In this document: piece after piece, positions 26,523-36,210 of the stretch
How the letters are laid out: each line of letters opens with the position of its first letter
Position numbering within the stretch: position 1 is the first letter of the stretch
Source: DATKWD01 sp963704815
GTDB taxonomy: Bacteria; Actinomycetota; Acidimicrobiia; Acidimicrobiales; Salinilacustritrichaceae
DNA: 64,000 nt
NCBI GenBank assembly: GCA_963704815.1
Contig: CAVPHU010000001.1
Location: forward strand, 1,736,001 to 1,800,000
Direction: 5' to 3'
Made by a program: the position numbers and the translations under genes
The notes under the pieces: model-generated
Database searches by the model: none
Told to the model about the DNA's origin: nothing
The model's input: the letters and a program-made list of their open reading frames with translations, nothing else

Positions 26523-27809
26523 ATGACGACATCTTCGCAAGCGAGAGCCGGGCTCGGTCAGGCCGGCCGACCCGTGGACGACGTGATCGCCGATCTCGAT
26601 GCGAAACGCGAACACGACGTCCGGTGGGAGGACGGCCGCACGTTCGGGATGATCTACGACGGTGGCCCCGGGGTGCGGGAGGCGGCCGAGCGGGCTGCGT
26701 CGCTGTACCTCCACGAGAACGCGCTCAACACCAAGGCGTTTCCCTCGCTCGGCGCCATCCAGTCCGAGGTCGTCGGCTGGACGGCCGCGCTCCTCCACGG
26801 TCCCGACACCGCGGCCGGGTTCCTCACCAGCGGCGGAACCGAGTCGATCCTGTGCGCCGTGAAGGCGTCGCGTGAACGAGCGAAGGCGGAACGAGGCGTC
26901 GACGACCCGGAGATGATCGTGGCCGAGAGTGCGCACGCCGCGTTCCACAAGGCGGCCCACCTGTTCGGCCTCACCTTGCACAAGGTGCCGGTGCTCGACG
27001 ACTGGACCGCCGACGTCGCGGCCATGGCCGACCTCGTCAACGAGAACACCGCCCTCATCGTCGGCTCGGCGCCGCAGTATCCGCAAGGGGTGATCGACGA
27101 CATCCCCGCCATCGCCGCGCTCGCCGCCGCCAACGACGCCAACTGCCACGTCGACGCCTGCATGGGCGGGTTCGTCCTCCCGTTCGCCGAGATGCTCGGC
27201 CGCAACGTCAGCCCGTGGGACTTCCGCGTCGATGGCGTCACGTCGATCAGCGCCGACATCCACAAGCTCGGCTACGTGCCCAAGGGCGTGTCGGTGATCC
27301 TGCATCGCACCAAGGAGCTCCGCCGCCACCAGACCTTCGTCTTCGACGGTTGGCTCGGTGGCTTCTACGCCTCCCCCAATCTCCAGGGGACCCGATCGGG
27401 CCTCCCCATGGCCACCGCATGGGCGGTCATGCAGCACCTGGGTGTCGACGGCTACGTCGACCTCACACGCACCACGCTCGACAACGCCGACCGGATGCGA
27501 GCCGGCATCGACGCCATCGACGGCATCCGGGTACTGGGTGACGGGCAGTTCCACCTCGTCGCGATGAGCCACGACCCTGCCGCGACCGACGGCGCCGAGC
27601 CGATCGACGTGTTCGCCCTCGGCGACGCGCTCGAGGCCGAGGGTTGGTTCCACGATCGCCAGGGTCCGCCCGATTCGCTGCACTCGACCGTGTCGAACAC
27701 CAACACCGGGGTGATCGACGACTACCTCACCGCCCTGGCCGCCTGCGTCGCGAAGGTCCGCGGTCTCACCACCGGCGACCGATCCACCAACTACGCCACC
27801 CTCGAGTAG
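26523..27809 (+). CDS. PLP-dependent group II decarboxylase / sphingosine-1-phosphate lyase family protein
   Basis: This 428-aa fold-type I PLP enzyme has TSGGTESILCAVKASRE (phosphate-binding), the stacking histidine in ESAHAAFHKAAH, the PLP aspartate in HVDACMGGF, and the Schiff-base lysine in SADIHKLGYVPKG. The order and the NTKAFPSLGAIQSEVVG opening are typical of sphingosine-phosphate lyases and related bacterial decarboxylases. Bacterial members may split phospho-sphingoid bases or decarboxylate amino acids. It stands alone on the plus strand, convergent with a TetR gene. Confidence 0.85.
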   Translation: MTTSSQARAGLGQAGRPVDDVIADLDAKREHDVRWEDGRTFGMIYDGGPGVREAAERAASLYLHENALNTKAFPSLGAIQSEVVGWTAALLHGPDTAAGFLTSGGTESILCAVKASRERAKAERGVDDPEMIVAESAHAAFHKAAHLFGLTLHKVPVLDDWTADVAAMADLVNENTALIVGSAPQYPQGVIDDIPAIAALAAANDANCHVDACMGGFVLPFAEMLGRNVSPWDFRVDGVTSISADIHKLGYVPKGVSVILHRTKELRRHQTFVFDGWLGGFYASPNLQGTRSGLPMATAWAVMQHLGVDGYVDLTRTTLDNADRMRAGIDAIDGIRVLGDGQFHLVAMSHDPAATDGAEPIDVFALGDALEAEGWFHDRQGPPDSLHSTVSNTNTGVIDDYLTALAACVAKVRGLTTGDRSTNYATLE

Positions 27810-27837
27810 GCGGCTTCCGGTTCGGCCACCCGACCCC

Positions 27838-28437
27838 TCAACCCTCCGGCTGCTCGAGGAGCGTTCGCAGGACGGCGACCGACATCGCCTCGACCTGGGA
27901 TCGCGATGCCACGCGGTCGACCCAAGCTGCGACTGCCCCGTCGAGCGACGCGAGGATGACGGGCGCCATGGCTCGGGCCTCGGGTTCGGCGACGTCGAAG
28001 TACTCGACGAGCAGACCAGCGAGGAAGGTGGGTCCGACCCGCCGGTCGCCGTCGGCCAGCTCGGAACTCGGCGAGCCCGGCGCGGTGACTGCCCCGAGGA
28101 TCGGACCGAGCTCGGCCACGGTGTCGAGGTAGGTGCGCACGACCACGGTGATCCGATCGTCCGAGGGGCCGCACCCCTCGAGGGCCACGACCACGCGTGT
28201 CCCCAGTTCGCCGACCACTCGGTGGTAGAGCGCGACCAGGACCTCGTCGCTGTTGTCGAAGTGTGCATACGGGAGCGCCTTGCTGACCCCGGCCCACTCG
28301 GCGACTCGTTCCATGGTCACCGAGGCCGACCCGCGCTCGACGAGCAGCTCGGCGGCTGCATCGAGGATCTGCTCCCGTCGGGCCTCACGGGTGAGGCGGA
28401 CGCGAGGCGGAGCGGTCGTGCTCGGTGCCGGCGCCAT
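27838..28437 (-). CDS. TetR family transcriptional regulator
   Basis: This 199-aa repressor-type protein has an N-terminal helix-turn-helix (REQILDAAAELLVERGSASV, then WAGVSKALPYAHF). Its C-terminal ligand domain has no assignable ligand. It is the third gene of a minus-strand group, 9 bp after the small unknown gene and downstream of a flavin monooxygenase. It probably regulates that enzyme. Confidence 0.85.
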   Translation of the reverse strand: MAPAPSTTAPPRVRLTREARREQILDAAAELLVERGSASVTMERVAEWAGVSKALPYAHFDNSDEVLVALYHRVVGELGTRVVVALEGCGPSDDRITVVVRTYLDTVAELGPILGAVTAPGSPSSELADGDRRVGPTFLAGLLVEYFDVAEPEARAMAPVILASLDGAVAAWVDRVASRSQVEAMSVAVLRTLLEQPEG

Positions 28438-28446
28438 GGCGTTCGT

Positions 28447-28746
28447 TCAGATCGAGGAGTCGGCGGCGCGGCGGGCCCACAGCTCGTCGACGAAGGGGGT
28501 GGGTTCGATGTCGTCTTCCCACCGGTGCAGCGCCAGCTGTGGAGTCCGACGGCCGTGGGTCCAGCCGTCTGCGAATTCGGGGTCGTCGAGGAGGTTGTCG
28601 CGGTAGGTCTGGACGACCTCGGGCGTGGCGAGGTTCCAGCACTGGTTGAACAGCGGATGCGCCGGGTTCTCGTGCATCTCGTTGATGGTCTCGAGAAACC
28701 GTGGGGCGAATTCGTCGGTGATGCCAGGGGCTTGCCGTCTCGGCAC
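28447..28746 (-). CDS. Hypothetical protein, 99 aa
   Basis: The protein was not recognised. It starts at GTG 28744-28746 and is acidic, with a WNLATPEVVQTYRDNLLDDP helix and a GWTHGRRTPQLALHRW stretch. It has no membrane segment and only one Cys. The spacing (14 bp after the monooxygenase, 9 bp before TetR) argues that it is a real operon member. It could be the tail of a larger lost protein, since no close start with a strong ribosome site exists. Confidence 0.5.
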   Translation of the reverse strand: MPRRQAPGITDEFAPRFLETINEMHENPAHPLFNQCWNLATPEVVQTYRDNLLDDPEFADGWTHGRRTPQLALHRWEDDIEPTPFVDELWARRAADSSI

Positions 28747-28760
28747 TCGTCAGCCCGATC

Positions 28761-29999
28761 TCAAAGGTGTCGAGAGGCACGCTGGTCGAGATGGGTCATC
28801 AGGTGGGCCGAAAGATCTCGAGCATCGGGTCCGACACCGTCGAGGAAGCTCGACTTGCGGCGGCGCATGAAAGGAAGGCCGAGCACATACATGCCGGGCT
28901 GGGTCATGACGCCGCCGTCGTGGATGATCGCGCCCTTGCGGTCGAGCAGATGGTCGTCGAGCCACGGGTGGTTCGGGGCGAACCCGGTGGCCCAGACGAC
29001 CGTCGAGAAGTCCGCGAGATTCAGGGTGTTGCGCGGTGCGGGAACGACCGTCCCGGCGGGGCGCTCGGCCGGAGCGACCTCGGGCTCGAGGCCACGGCGA
29101 GAGGCGTGGTCGTCGATCTCGTCGAGCAGACGGCCGAGCTTCAGGTCCGCTGATGCGCAGTGATTGGCGAGCGAACCCGAGAACTGGGCCGTGTTGCCAT
29201 CGACGCCGACGAGCCGTCCGACGATGCCGACACCGGACGCTTGGAGGGCATTGAGATCGAGGGTCCGGTGCTCGGGAGTACCGACGAGTTGGAGCGACGG
29301 GAGTCGGCGGGCCCGAGCGAGGTCTTCGACCTCGTCGTAGCGGTCGTCGAGGAGGCCGAGGGTGTCCATCCACCAATGGATGTCCATGCCTCGATAGGTG
29401 CGGGGAAGGCGGATGTGCTCGCCGACGGCGAGGGTGACCTCGGAGCCGCTGCGGGCGAGTTCGTCGGCCAGCTGGGCACCCGATGCCGAGGCCCCGACCA
29501 CCAGGACCGGCCCTTCGACGTCGGCGGGGTTGCGGTAGTGGATCGGGGCGAGTTGCCGGATGTGTGGGGGCAGGTCGGCCGCGACGGCCGGGATCTTCGG
29601 GGTACTGCAGGCACCGGTGGCGACGACGACCGACCGGCATCCGATCTGGCCTTGGTTGGTGGTGACCACGAAGCCGTCGGAACCAGCGGCGACCGATTCG
29701 ACCCCCGTGGCGGTCTGCACCGGCGCATCGATCGCCCGGCGGTAGTCCGAGAGGAACGTCGCCACCTCGGCGGCGGTCATGTAGCCGTCCGGATCGTCGC
29801 CCCGGTAGCTGAATCCGGGGAGCCGGGTGAGCCAGTTGGGGGTGAGGAGTCGGAGTGAGTCCCACCGCTCCGAGCGCCACGAGTTGGCGACCTCGGATCG
29901 TTCGAGCACGACATGATCGATCGATCCTTCGGTGAGGCATTGGCTCATGGCCAGGCCCGCTTGTCCGGCGCCGATGATGGTGACCGTGGTGCTCTGCAT
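28761..29999 (-). CDS. FAD/NAD(P)-dependent monooxygenase (CzcO/FMO-like)
   Basis: This 412-aa flavoprotein has an FAD motif IIGAGQAGLAMSQCL at the N-terminus and a second Rossmann motif VLVVGASASGAQLADEL for NADPH. NSWRSERWDSLRLLTPN and a final VVWATGFAPNH match the FMO/CzcO group. ATG 29997-29999 is preferred because GGAG lies about nine bases upstream; a GTG at 30006-30008 is the alternative. The next two genes (unknown and TetR) follow closely. The substrate is unknown; the group includes Baeyer-Villiger and N-hydroxylating enzymes. Confidence 0.85.
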   Translation of the reverse strand: MQSTTVTIIGAGQAGLAMSQCLTEGSIDHVVLERSEVANSWRSERWDSLRLLTPNWLTRLPGFSYRGDDPDGYMTAAEVATFLSDYRRAIDAPVQTATGVESVAAGSDGFVVTTNQGQIGCRSVVVATGACSTPKIPAVAADLPPHIRQLAPIHYRNPADVEGPVLVVGASASGAQLADELARSGSEVTLAVGEHIRLPRTYRGMDIHWWMDTLGLLDDRYDEVEDLARARRLPSLQLVGTPEHRTLDLNALQASGVGIVGRLVGVDGNTAQFSGSLANHCASADLKLGRLLDEIDDHASRRGLEPEVAPAERPAGTVVPAPRNTLNLADFSTVVWATGFAPNHPWLDDHLLDRKGAIIHDGGVMTQPGMYVLGLPFMRRRKSSFLDGVGPDARDLSAHLMTHLDQRASRHL

Positions 30000-30043
30000 G
30001 GGACTCACTCCGCTCTTCTTGGTTGCTCGCTTCCGAACGCGTC

Positions 30044-30607
30044 TCAGACGACCTTGACGGTGACGTTGGTGGGGTTGGTCACGACGTCGAACACCGTCGA
30101 CCGCTTCTGCGACTGAGCCACGACGGCCTCGATCTCCTCGCGAGTGGCGTCGGCATCGATCTCGTAGCTCACGTCGATGCCGCCGAAGCCGTTGCGGACC
30201 TCAGGGTCGATGCCGAGGATGCCGGCGAGGTCGAGGTTGCCCTCGACGGTGGCCTTGACCGACCGGAGCTGAATGCCCCGGTTCTGCGCGACCGAGGCGA
30301 CGCCGGCGGTGAGGCAGCCGGCCAGTCCGATGAGGACCATCTCGGGCGGCGTCGGACCGTTGTCGGCCGACGAGAACACCTCGGGGTGGTCGGTGTCGAC
30401 CGAGTAGGTCTGACGGTGCGACTGTGGCGCGCCGACGCCGAAGAAGTCCTTGACCGAGGTGCGGCTGTGGGTTCCTCGCACCCACTCGTTGTTCGCCGTG
30501 AAGGTGAACTGGGCTGCCGCGGGGGTCGTCGTCATGGCCTCACGGGCGTGCATGAGGTGAGCGACGTCGACGCCGTTGTCGGCTGCGGTTGCTTCGGTGA
30601 TGCTCAT
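30044..30607 (-). CDS. OsmC family protein
   Basis: This 187-aa protein of the OsmC/Ohr fold has LIGLAGCLTAGVASVAQNRGI with the first conserved cysteine and ADNGPTPPEMVL before it. The second redox cysteine of peroxidatic OsmC/Ohr proteins is absent (QKRSTVFDVVTNPT). Hydroperoxide reductase activity is therefore uncertain. The start is ATG 30605-30607 with AGGAGA at good distance. It precedes the flavin monooxygenase on the same strand by 44 bp and may share its transcript. Confidence 0.88.
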   Translation of the reverse strand: MSITEATAADNGVDVAHLMHAREAMTTTPAAAQFTFTANNEWVRGTHSRTSVKDFFGVGAPQSHRQTYSVDTDHPEVFSSADNGPTPPEMVLIGLAGCLTAGVASVAQNRGIQLRSVKATVEGNLDLAGILGIDPEVRNGFGGIDVSYEIDADATREEIEAVVAQSQKRSTVFDVVTNPTNVTVKVV

Positions 30608-30824
30608 TTGGATTGTCTCCTGTGGTGTGGCTCGTGTGGCGAGCGGGTGTGTGTTGCATTCACCATCCTCGGAATCGTTGCGTGAGGCTTGGAGGACTCG
30701 TGGAGACGACGTGGAGACGGCCCGGCCCAGCGGTGGCGGCGGGCTCGGGACCGTGTCTGTCAGCAACGTTCGACCGCGACACGTCCGAGAAAGCACGAGA
30801 AGTCGCACCCGACGTGCGGGTTGG

Positions 30825-33800
30825 TCAAGAAGTGCGATCGTCCACTGCGAGCCGCCGCAGGCGGGACAGCCCAGCTGCGCCGGCTTGCTCGGCCACCACG
30901 TCGGCCATGGCGTCGGCTTCTGCGGTGTGGCCCTGGGCCCTCCGCACCCGAGAGAGCCACAACCGGCTCTCGTTGGACCACAGCGCGGACCCGCCGGCAA
31001 CGTCGGCTTCGAGCGCGGCGGCCAGCTGCTCTTCGGCCTCGGCCAGCTGGCCCATGACGAGTGACAGCATTCCGAGGTAGCGATCGGTGCTCCCGAAGCA
31101 GAACTGAGCGGCCCCACCGACGAGGCAGTCGCCGGCGAAGGGCGCCAGCTGCTCGCGCAGCAGCGCGCTCGCAACGCGGTCCCCCAGCTGCACCGCGGTC
31201 TCGGTGAGCAGAACCATCACCGTGGCCCACAGTGCGTCCTTGGGGATGTCGGCGATGTGAGGTGCGAGGTCGGTGAGCAACTCGGCGGCCCGATCGTCGT
31301 CGCCCGTCTCGATGAGGAGAAGCGCCAGCCCGGGGGTCCAGAACGAGTCGGCCGGATTGTCGGCGACGAGCTGACGAATCATCGGGGCCAGCGCTTCGAG
31401 GCGATCCTGCTCTCTTCGGATCATGAACATCCGCAGGCCGAACGCGCCGGTGCCGTCATCGCCGGGGAGGTCGGCCGCCATGTCGAGGCACTGCTCGGCG
31501 AGTTCCTCACAGCGTTCGAGATCGGCTCGATGAAACGCCATCATCGCTTCGTGGTTGGCACCGACGTAGGCCCAGAAGCCCGACCGCACGTACGCCAGCA
31601 ACTCGTTCATCTCGGCCTGGAGGCGGTCGAAGGCGTCGAACTGCCCGGCCAGCGCGGCGGCGACGATGCGCACCTCGATGGCATGGATCGCGACGTCGAG
31701 GTCGTCGAGGTGCGGCTGAAGCTCGGCCAGGCGGGCGGCCGCCTCTTGGATGGCGGCGGGTGCAGTGAACAGACGGAGGTGTCCGATGAGCACGTTGAGC
31801 AGCTGAGCCTCGATGACCTCGTCGTCGAGGTCGCGGGCCCGTGGCATGATCGCGGTGGCGAGTTCGACCGCCTCGGACGCTGCTCCCGACATGGCCAGAG
31901 CTCGTACTCGGCCGATCTCGAGTCGTGTGCGGAGCAGCATCGTCGTGTCGGCGAAGGCGGGGTCGGTCTGCTCGGCCTCGTCGAGTGTTGCGAGCCCTCC
32001 GGTGATCCGTTCGAGAGCCCCGATGCCGACGAGACCGGGACGCCATGACGCGTCCTCGTAGCCGAGGACGGCATGGATCTGCAGCCGCGGGTCGGCGGCG
32101 GCTTGAGCGGCGGTGATGGCATCGTCGAAGGTGCCCATCGCCACCACGCCGAGCCCAGCCCGTAGCTCGGCAGTGCCCTGGGCGATGGCGAGAACGCGCG
32201 GCGAGCGCGTGATCGCCGGGGTCGGCGAGGGTCCGGGCTCGAGCGAGAGAGCGAGCGGCTTCCTCGAACGACAACTGGTCGGCCGATTCAGCGGCGGCCG
32301 CCGTGAGCCGATCGATGGCGACGGCAGCCAGCGCCGGGTCGGCCAGGGCTGCCTCGGCGGTGTGGTGGGCGAGCTCCTGGAGGTGGCGGCGATCGTCGCC
32401 GAAGACGTTCTCGATGGCCTCGGCCACACGGGCGTGAACCCTCGCGCGGCGCCCCGAGCTGAGCTCGTCACCCAGCGACGACCGGATGAGGGCATGGGTG
32501 AACCGGAAGCGGTCGATGCCGACGTCGTCGAGCAGGCGGGCGGCCACTGCCTGTTCGAGGTCGTCGAGTACGTCGAGCTCGCCACGACCGGTCGCCGCTG
32601 CGACGATCTTCAGCTCGAAGTCGAGGCCGACCACCGATGCGACGCCGAGCACCTCCTGCACTGCGTCATCGAGGCTGGCGAGCCGACGGCGGACGGCACT
32701 GCCGACGTCAACGGTGCCGTCACGCGGGTTGACCGCCTGGAGAAGCAGTGGATTGCCCGCGGTCTGCGCCATGACAGCGTCGAGGTCGGCGTCGGCACCG
32801 ACCAGGCGCGCGGCGGCGTCGCGTTCGAGGCCCCCGAGACGCAACACCGTCGTCGAGGTCGCACCCTGAGCCGAGGCGATGAGGTCAGCGACCCGCTGAT
32901 TGGTGTCCGGAGCGGTGTCGCGGGCGGTGACCACCATCGTCACCCGTGCGGGCTCATGACGGTGAGCGAGGTGGGCCAGCAGCTGCAGCGTCGAGTCGGC
33001 CGCCCAATGGGCGTCGTCGACGACGAGGCACATCGGCGTCTCAGCCGAGGTGTCGGCCAGCCATCCGCCGATCGCCTCGTAGAGCCGGTATCGCAGCACC
33101 TGGTCGTCGACCGCGCCCACGTCGGCGGGTGGGTCGTCGCGCCCCACGAGGGCCTCGGGCACCAGACGCGCCAGCTCGCGGGTGTGGCGTCCCAGCGGCT
33201 CGGTCCCTTCGTCGATCTCCGCGGCCCCGGCCAGCACGGTGCGCAGCACGTCGCGGAAGGGCTGGTACGGCACGGCAAGATCTTCGTTGTTGCCCCCGAA
33301 CAGCACCCGGTGACCCCGCGCCTGGGCGTACTTGGCGATCTCGGCGGCAGCGCGGGTCTTGCCGATGCCCGGCTCGCCGAGCACCCAGATCCAGCTGATC
33401 GGGCCGTCTTCGTGGGCGTCGATGACCGACCGCGAGCCAGCGCCAGTTCGTCGTCGCGGCCGACGAAACGGTGCCGAGTCTCGGCCTGGAGCTGTTCGGG
33501 CAGTGGCGCAGCGAGCGCCGGGGCAGTGATCGGGCCCGAGGCTTTCGCCGCCTCGACGGAGACCTCGGGGAGGAACCGGTAGCCGCGCCCGTGGACGGTC
33601 TTGATGGCCCACTGCGTACGACCGTCGTCACCGATGATGCGGCGCGCTTGCTTGATGCGGGTGGTGAGGGCCGACTCGGAGACGAAGCGGTCGCCCCACA
33701 CGTTGTCGAGCAACTCCTCCTTGGTGACCAACCGACCGGCCTGTTCGACCAGGTACTGCAGGACCGAGAAGACCTGGGGTTCGAACTCGGTCGGGCCGTC

Positions 33801-33863
33801 GGGACCGGTGACCTCGAAGCTGTCGGTGTCGACGACGTACCCGCCGAACCCATAGCGGGGCAT
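30825..33863 (-). CDS. Large transcriptional regulator: winged helix, AAA ATPase and TPR domains (two frameshifts)
   Basis: This is a ~1010-aa regulator. Residues ~1-100 form an OmpR/SARP-type winged helix (FEPQVFSVLQYLVEQAGRLV, VHGRGYRFLPEV). Next is a STAND-like ATPase with Walker A GEPGIGKTRAA and Walker B CLVVDDAHWA, and the C-terminal ~450 residues are TPR-like helices. Two frame changes interrupt it, near 33432 (between ELALAR and VIDAHEDG) and near 32195. Both lie where similarity continues smoothly in the other frame. It follows the DUF4242 gene by 6 bp. The regulated genes are not evident. Confidence 0.8.
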
Positions 33864-33869
33864 CGCGAC

Positions 33870-34115
33870 TCAGCGCTTCAGTTCATCGACCTCGGTGATG
33901 GCATCGAGCGGGAACCCGAGTCGCTCGGCGTGGAGACGGAGCACGTCGACGTCCTCGGCCTCGTAGAGGCAGTAGCTCTTCTTCTTGTCGGCTGAGAGGA
34001 ACGTGGTGATCCACTTGACGTCGAGCGCCAGTTCGGTGTCGTCGATCTCCTTGAGCCGCGCAGCGTCGACTTCGAGCTGCTCGGCGAATTCTCGTTCGAT
34101 CATGTAGACGGGCAC
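33870..34115 (-). CDS. DUF4242 (SCO4226-type) small protein
   Basis: This 81-aa protein starts at GTG 34113-34115 (MPVYMIEREFAEQ) with AGGGGG upstream, and has WITTFLSADKKKSYCLYEA, the core of the DUF4242 family. The Streptomyces SCO4226 relative binds nickel. The family adopts a ferredoxin-like dimer. It lies 6 bp ahead of the large regulator, so they are likely co-expressed. Confidence 0.85.
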   Translation of the reverse strand: MPVYMIEREFAEQLEVDAARLKEIDDTELALDVKWITTFLSADKKKSYCLYEAEDVDVLRLHAERLGFPLDAITEVDELKR

Positions 34116-34204
34116 GGCAATTCCCCCTCGTTGCAGAGAAGCGCAGCGTAATGCCGTCGGACCCGGCACGTGGCGGCTGGTCGTTTCCGGGCGGCGATCG
34201 GCGG

Positions 34205-34522
34205 TCAAGCCAGACCGACGAGTGCGCCCAGCCAGTAGATGGGCAGGCCGATGAAGAGGGCGGCGGCCACGTTGCCCGTTCTGCGCACGGCGACCAGTGC
34301 GCCGACGGCGGCGGTGAGGCCAGCGGGATCCGGCGCCGCGACGGATCCGTCGTGGACCAGCAGCGACGAAGCCACGATGGCGGCGAGGACCGCCGGCGAG
34401 ACGAGGCCGATGACCGACTCGAGGGCCCGCGACTGGGCGACGCGGTCGCCGGCCAGGACGACGAAGCTGCGCAGCAGATACGTGGCGAGTGCGGCGATGG
34501 CAAAGACGGTGATCGTGTTCAT
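34205..34522 (-). CDS. azlD: AzlD family branched-chain amino acid export subunit
   Basis: This 105-aa protein has three to four transmembrane helices (VFAIAALATYLLRSFVVLAG, VIGLVSPAVLAAIVASSLLV) typical of AzlD. ATG 34520-34522 overlaps the azlC stop (ATGA). AzlCD exports branched-chain amino acids or analogues. Confidence 0.88.
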   Translation of the reverse strand: MNTITVFAIAALATYLLRSFVVLAGDRVAQSRALESVIGLVSPAVLAAIVASSLLVHDGSVAAPDPAGLTAAVGALVAVRRTGNVAAALFIGLPIYWLGALVGLA

Positions 34523-35232
34523 GACGATTCCTTTCGAGAGGTGACGGCGGCGCCGACGACGCCCAACACGACGGCCAACGGCAGAGCCGCTGGGCCGACG
34601 GCAGCCGAGACGGCAACGACCGTGATCGCAGCAACCAGGGCGGCCACCAGATCGGCGCGGCTGCGGGTGGCCTTGGCGAGCATGCCCGCGAAGGCCAGCG
34701 GCGCGGCGAGCCGGAGGCCGAGTGCCGGGGTCAGGCTGGCGCCGAGGTGGAAACCGACAACCTGTCCTGCGATGTAGGTGCCGGCCAGCACGGCAGTGAC
34801 GGTGAGGTAGTAGCGGCGACGCCAGGCCAGGTCGCCCTCGGTGGCGAAGCGTTCCTGGCAGAGCAGGAAGGTCTGGTCGACGATCCCGAAGGCGAGCAGC
34901 AGGCGCTGGCGGCGCGGTGCGGCGGCGAACCAGCGGGCCACGCCAGCGCCGTAGAAGACGAAGCGCAGGTTGACCAGCACCACGACCGTCACCGCGACCG
35001 CCACTCCCCCGTCGCTGCGGATGGTCTCCAGCGCGGCCAGCTGCGCAGCGCCTGCCAGCAGAGCCGCTGCGCCGAACACGGCCTCGACCGCCGAAAGCCC
35101 GGCCGAGGCACTGGCCCCGCCGATGGCGAGCGACAACGGCACGAGGGCAATCGCGAAGGGAACGACGTCCCGAGCGGCTCGTCGGGTCGCGGGATGGCTC
35201 GTCCGGGTGAAGCCCCGGTCGACGGCGACCAT
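34519..35232 (-). CDS. azlC: AzlC family branched-chain amino acid permease
   Basis: This 237-aa membrane protein has the N-terminal VPFAIALVPLSLAIGG, five further helices and the QLAALETIRSDGG region seen in AzlC. ATG 35230-35232 shares one base with the upstream PIG-L stop (TGATG). The azlD gene follows with a 4-bp overlap. Together they form the azlCD exporter pair, while the Liv system at the left end of the window imports the same class of substrate. Confidence 0.88.
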   Translation of the reverse strand: MVAVDRGFTRTSHPATRRAARDVVPFAIALVPLSLAIGGASASAGLSAVEAVFGAAALLAGAAQLAALETIRSDGGVAVAVTVVVLVNLRFVFYGAGVARWFAAAPRRQRLLLAFGIVDQTFLLCQERFATEGDLAWRRRYYLTVTAVLAGTYIAGQVVGFHLGASLTPALGLRLAAPLAFAGMLAKATRSRADLVAALVAAITVVAVSAAVGPAALPLAVVLGVVGAAVTSRKESS

Positions 35233-36032
35233 CACGATGCCTCGCTCGAGCGACGAGAGCTGAGCCGAACGTGGTGGTCGACGAAGGCCGTCGGGTGGGC
35301 GTCCAGCATCTCCGAACCCGTCGGTCGGCGGAACGCCTCTTGCGCGATCCATCGCAGGTACTGGGCCTCGCCGAAGGCCGCCGACAGCCCCTCGGTCTGG
35401 CTGGTGTGGGCCGCAAGGACGGCGCGTTTGCGGGCGAGGTCGGCTCCGGCGAGGTCGACGACCATCTCGAGGTCGGCCTCGGCCACGCCGGTGGGCTCTT
35501 CGGTCATCCACACGCCGAACTCGTCGTGCAGCTGACGCCACTCGTCGAGCCACGTCTCGGTCTTGGCGGCATACCAGAGCTCGCCGGTTCTCGCCTCGAG
35601 CCAAGCCCGAGTGGCGACTCGGGCAGTTGCGACGTGGTCGGGGTGGCCGGTGATGCCGTCGGGCCCGAACGTCACGATGACGTCGGGCCGGACATCGCGG
35701 ATCACGTCGACCACCTGGGCAACGAGGAACTGGTCGGGCACTCCGTCGACGCGGCCATCGGCGACACCGAGGCGGCGGACGTCAGCGACGCCGATCACCG
35801 CCATGGCAGAACGAAGCTCGGCGCGCCGCTGCTCGGCGCGTTCGGGCGCCGTGCGGGGGTCGTCCTCGGCGAAGCCGGCCTCGCCGTCGGTGACCGTGAG
35901 GAGGGTGACGCTTCCTCCGGCGTCGACGGTGCGGGCCATGAGCCCTGCGGACAGGTAGGCCTCGTCGTCGGGGTGTGACCACACGCCGAGAAGCCGGCGA
36001 GGGAAATGGATTTCGGTGGTTGCTCGTGTCAT
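35232..36032 (-). CDS. PIG-L family deacetylase (LmbE-like)
   Basis: This 266-aa zinc amidohydrolase has the HPDDE metal motif at residue ~20 and the GHPDH motif around residue 127. These supply the catalytic Asp and zinc ligands of MshB/Mca/LmbE enzymes. Relatives deacetylate GlcNAc-Ins in mycothiol synthesis or process mycothiol conjugates and bacillithiol precursors. The linkage to azlCD does not settle the substrate. The start is ATG 36030-36032. It is divergent from a methyltransferase gene. Confidence 0.85.
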   Translation of the reverse strand: MTRATTEIHFPRRLLGVWSHPDDEAYLSAGLMARTVDAGGSVTLLTVTDGEAGFAEDDPRTAPERAEQRRAELRSAMAVIGVADVRRLGVADGRVDGVPDQFLVAQVVDVIRDVRPDVIVTFGPDGITGHPDHVATARVATRAWLEARTGELWYAAKTETWLDEWRQLHDEFGVWMTEEPTGVAEADLEMVVDLAGADLARKRAVLAAHTSQTEGLSAAFGEAQYLRWIAQEAFRRPTGSEMLDAHPTAFVDHHVRLSSRRSSEAS

Positions 36033-36210
36033 GGCTCACACCCTCGGGGATCTGCCCGCCGAGGTCTTGGAGGTGAGCCGAAGGCTGGGTGGAGAACGCC
36101 GGGCTGCCCGATCTGACCCTTCTTCAGGACTTCTCCATCACCGCTCCAAGACGTTCCGACGCTGGCAATGGACAGTGAGCACACACCCGATCCGAGGCCA
36201 GGAGGCTTCC

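Noticed and set aside
25368..28268. 966-codon minus-strand frame
   Set aside because: Only the part from 26513 down is the DUF2817 gene. The upstream part is antisense to the PLP enzyme and overlaps the TetR gene in another frame.
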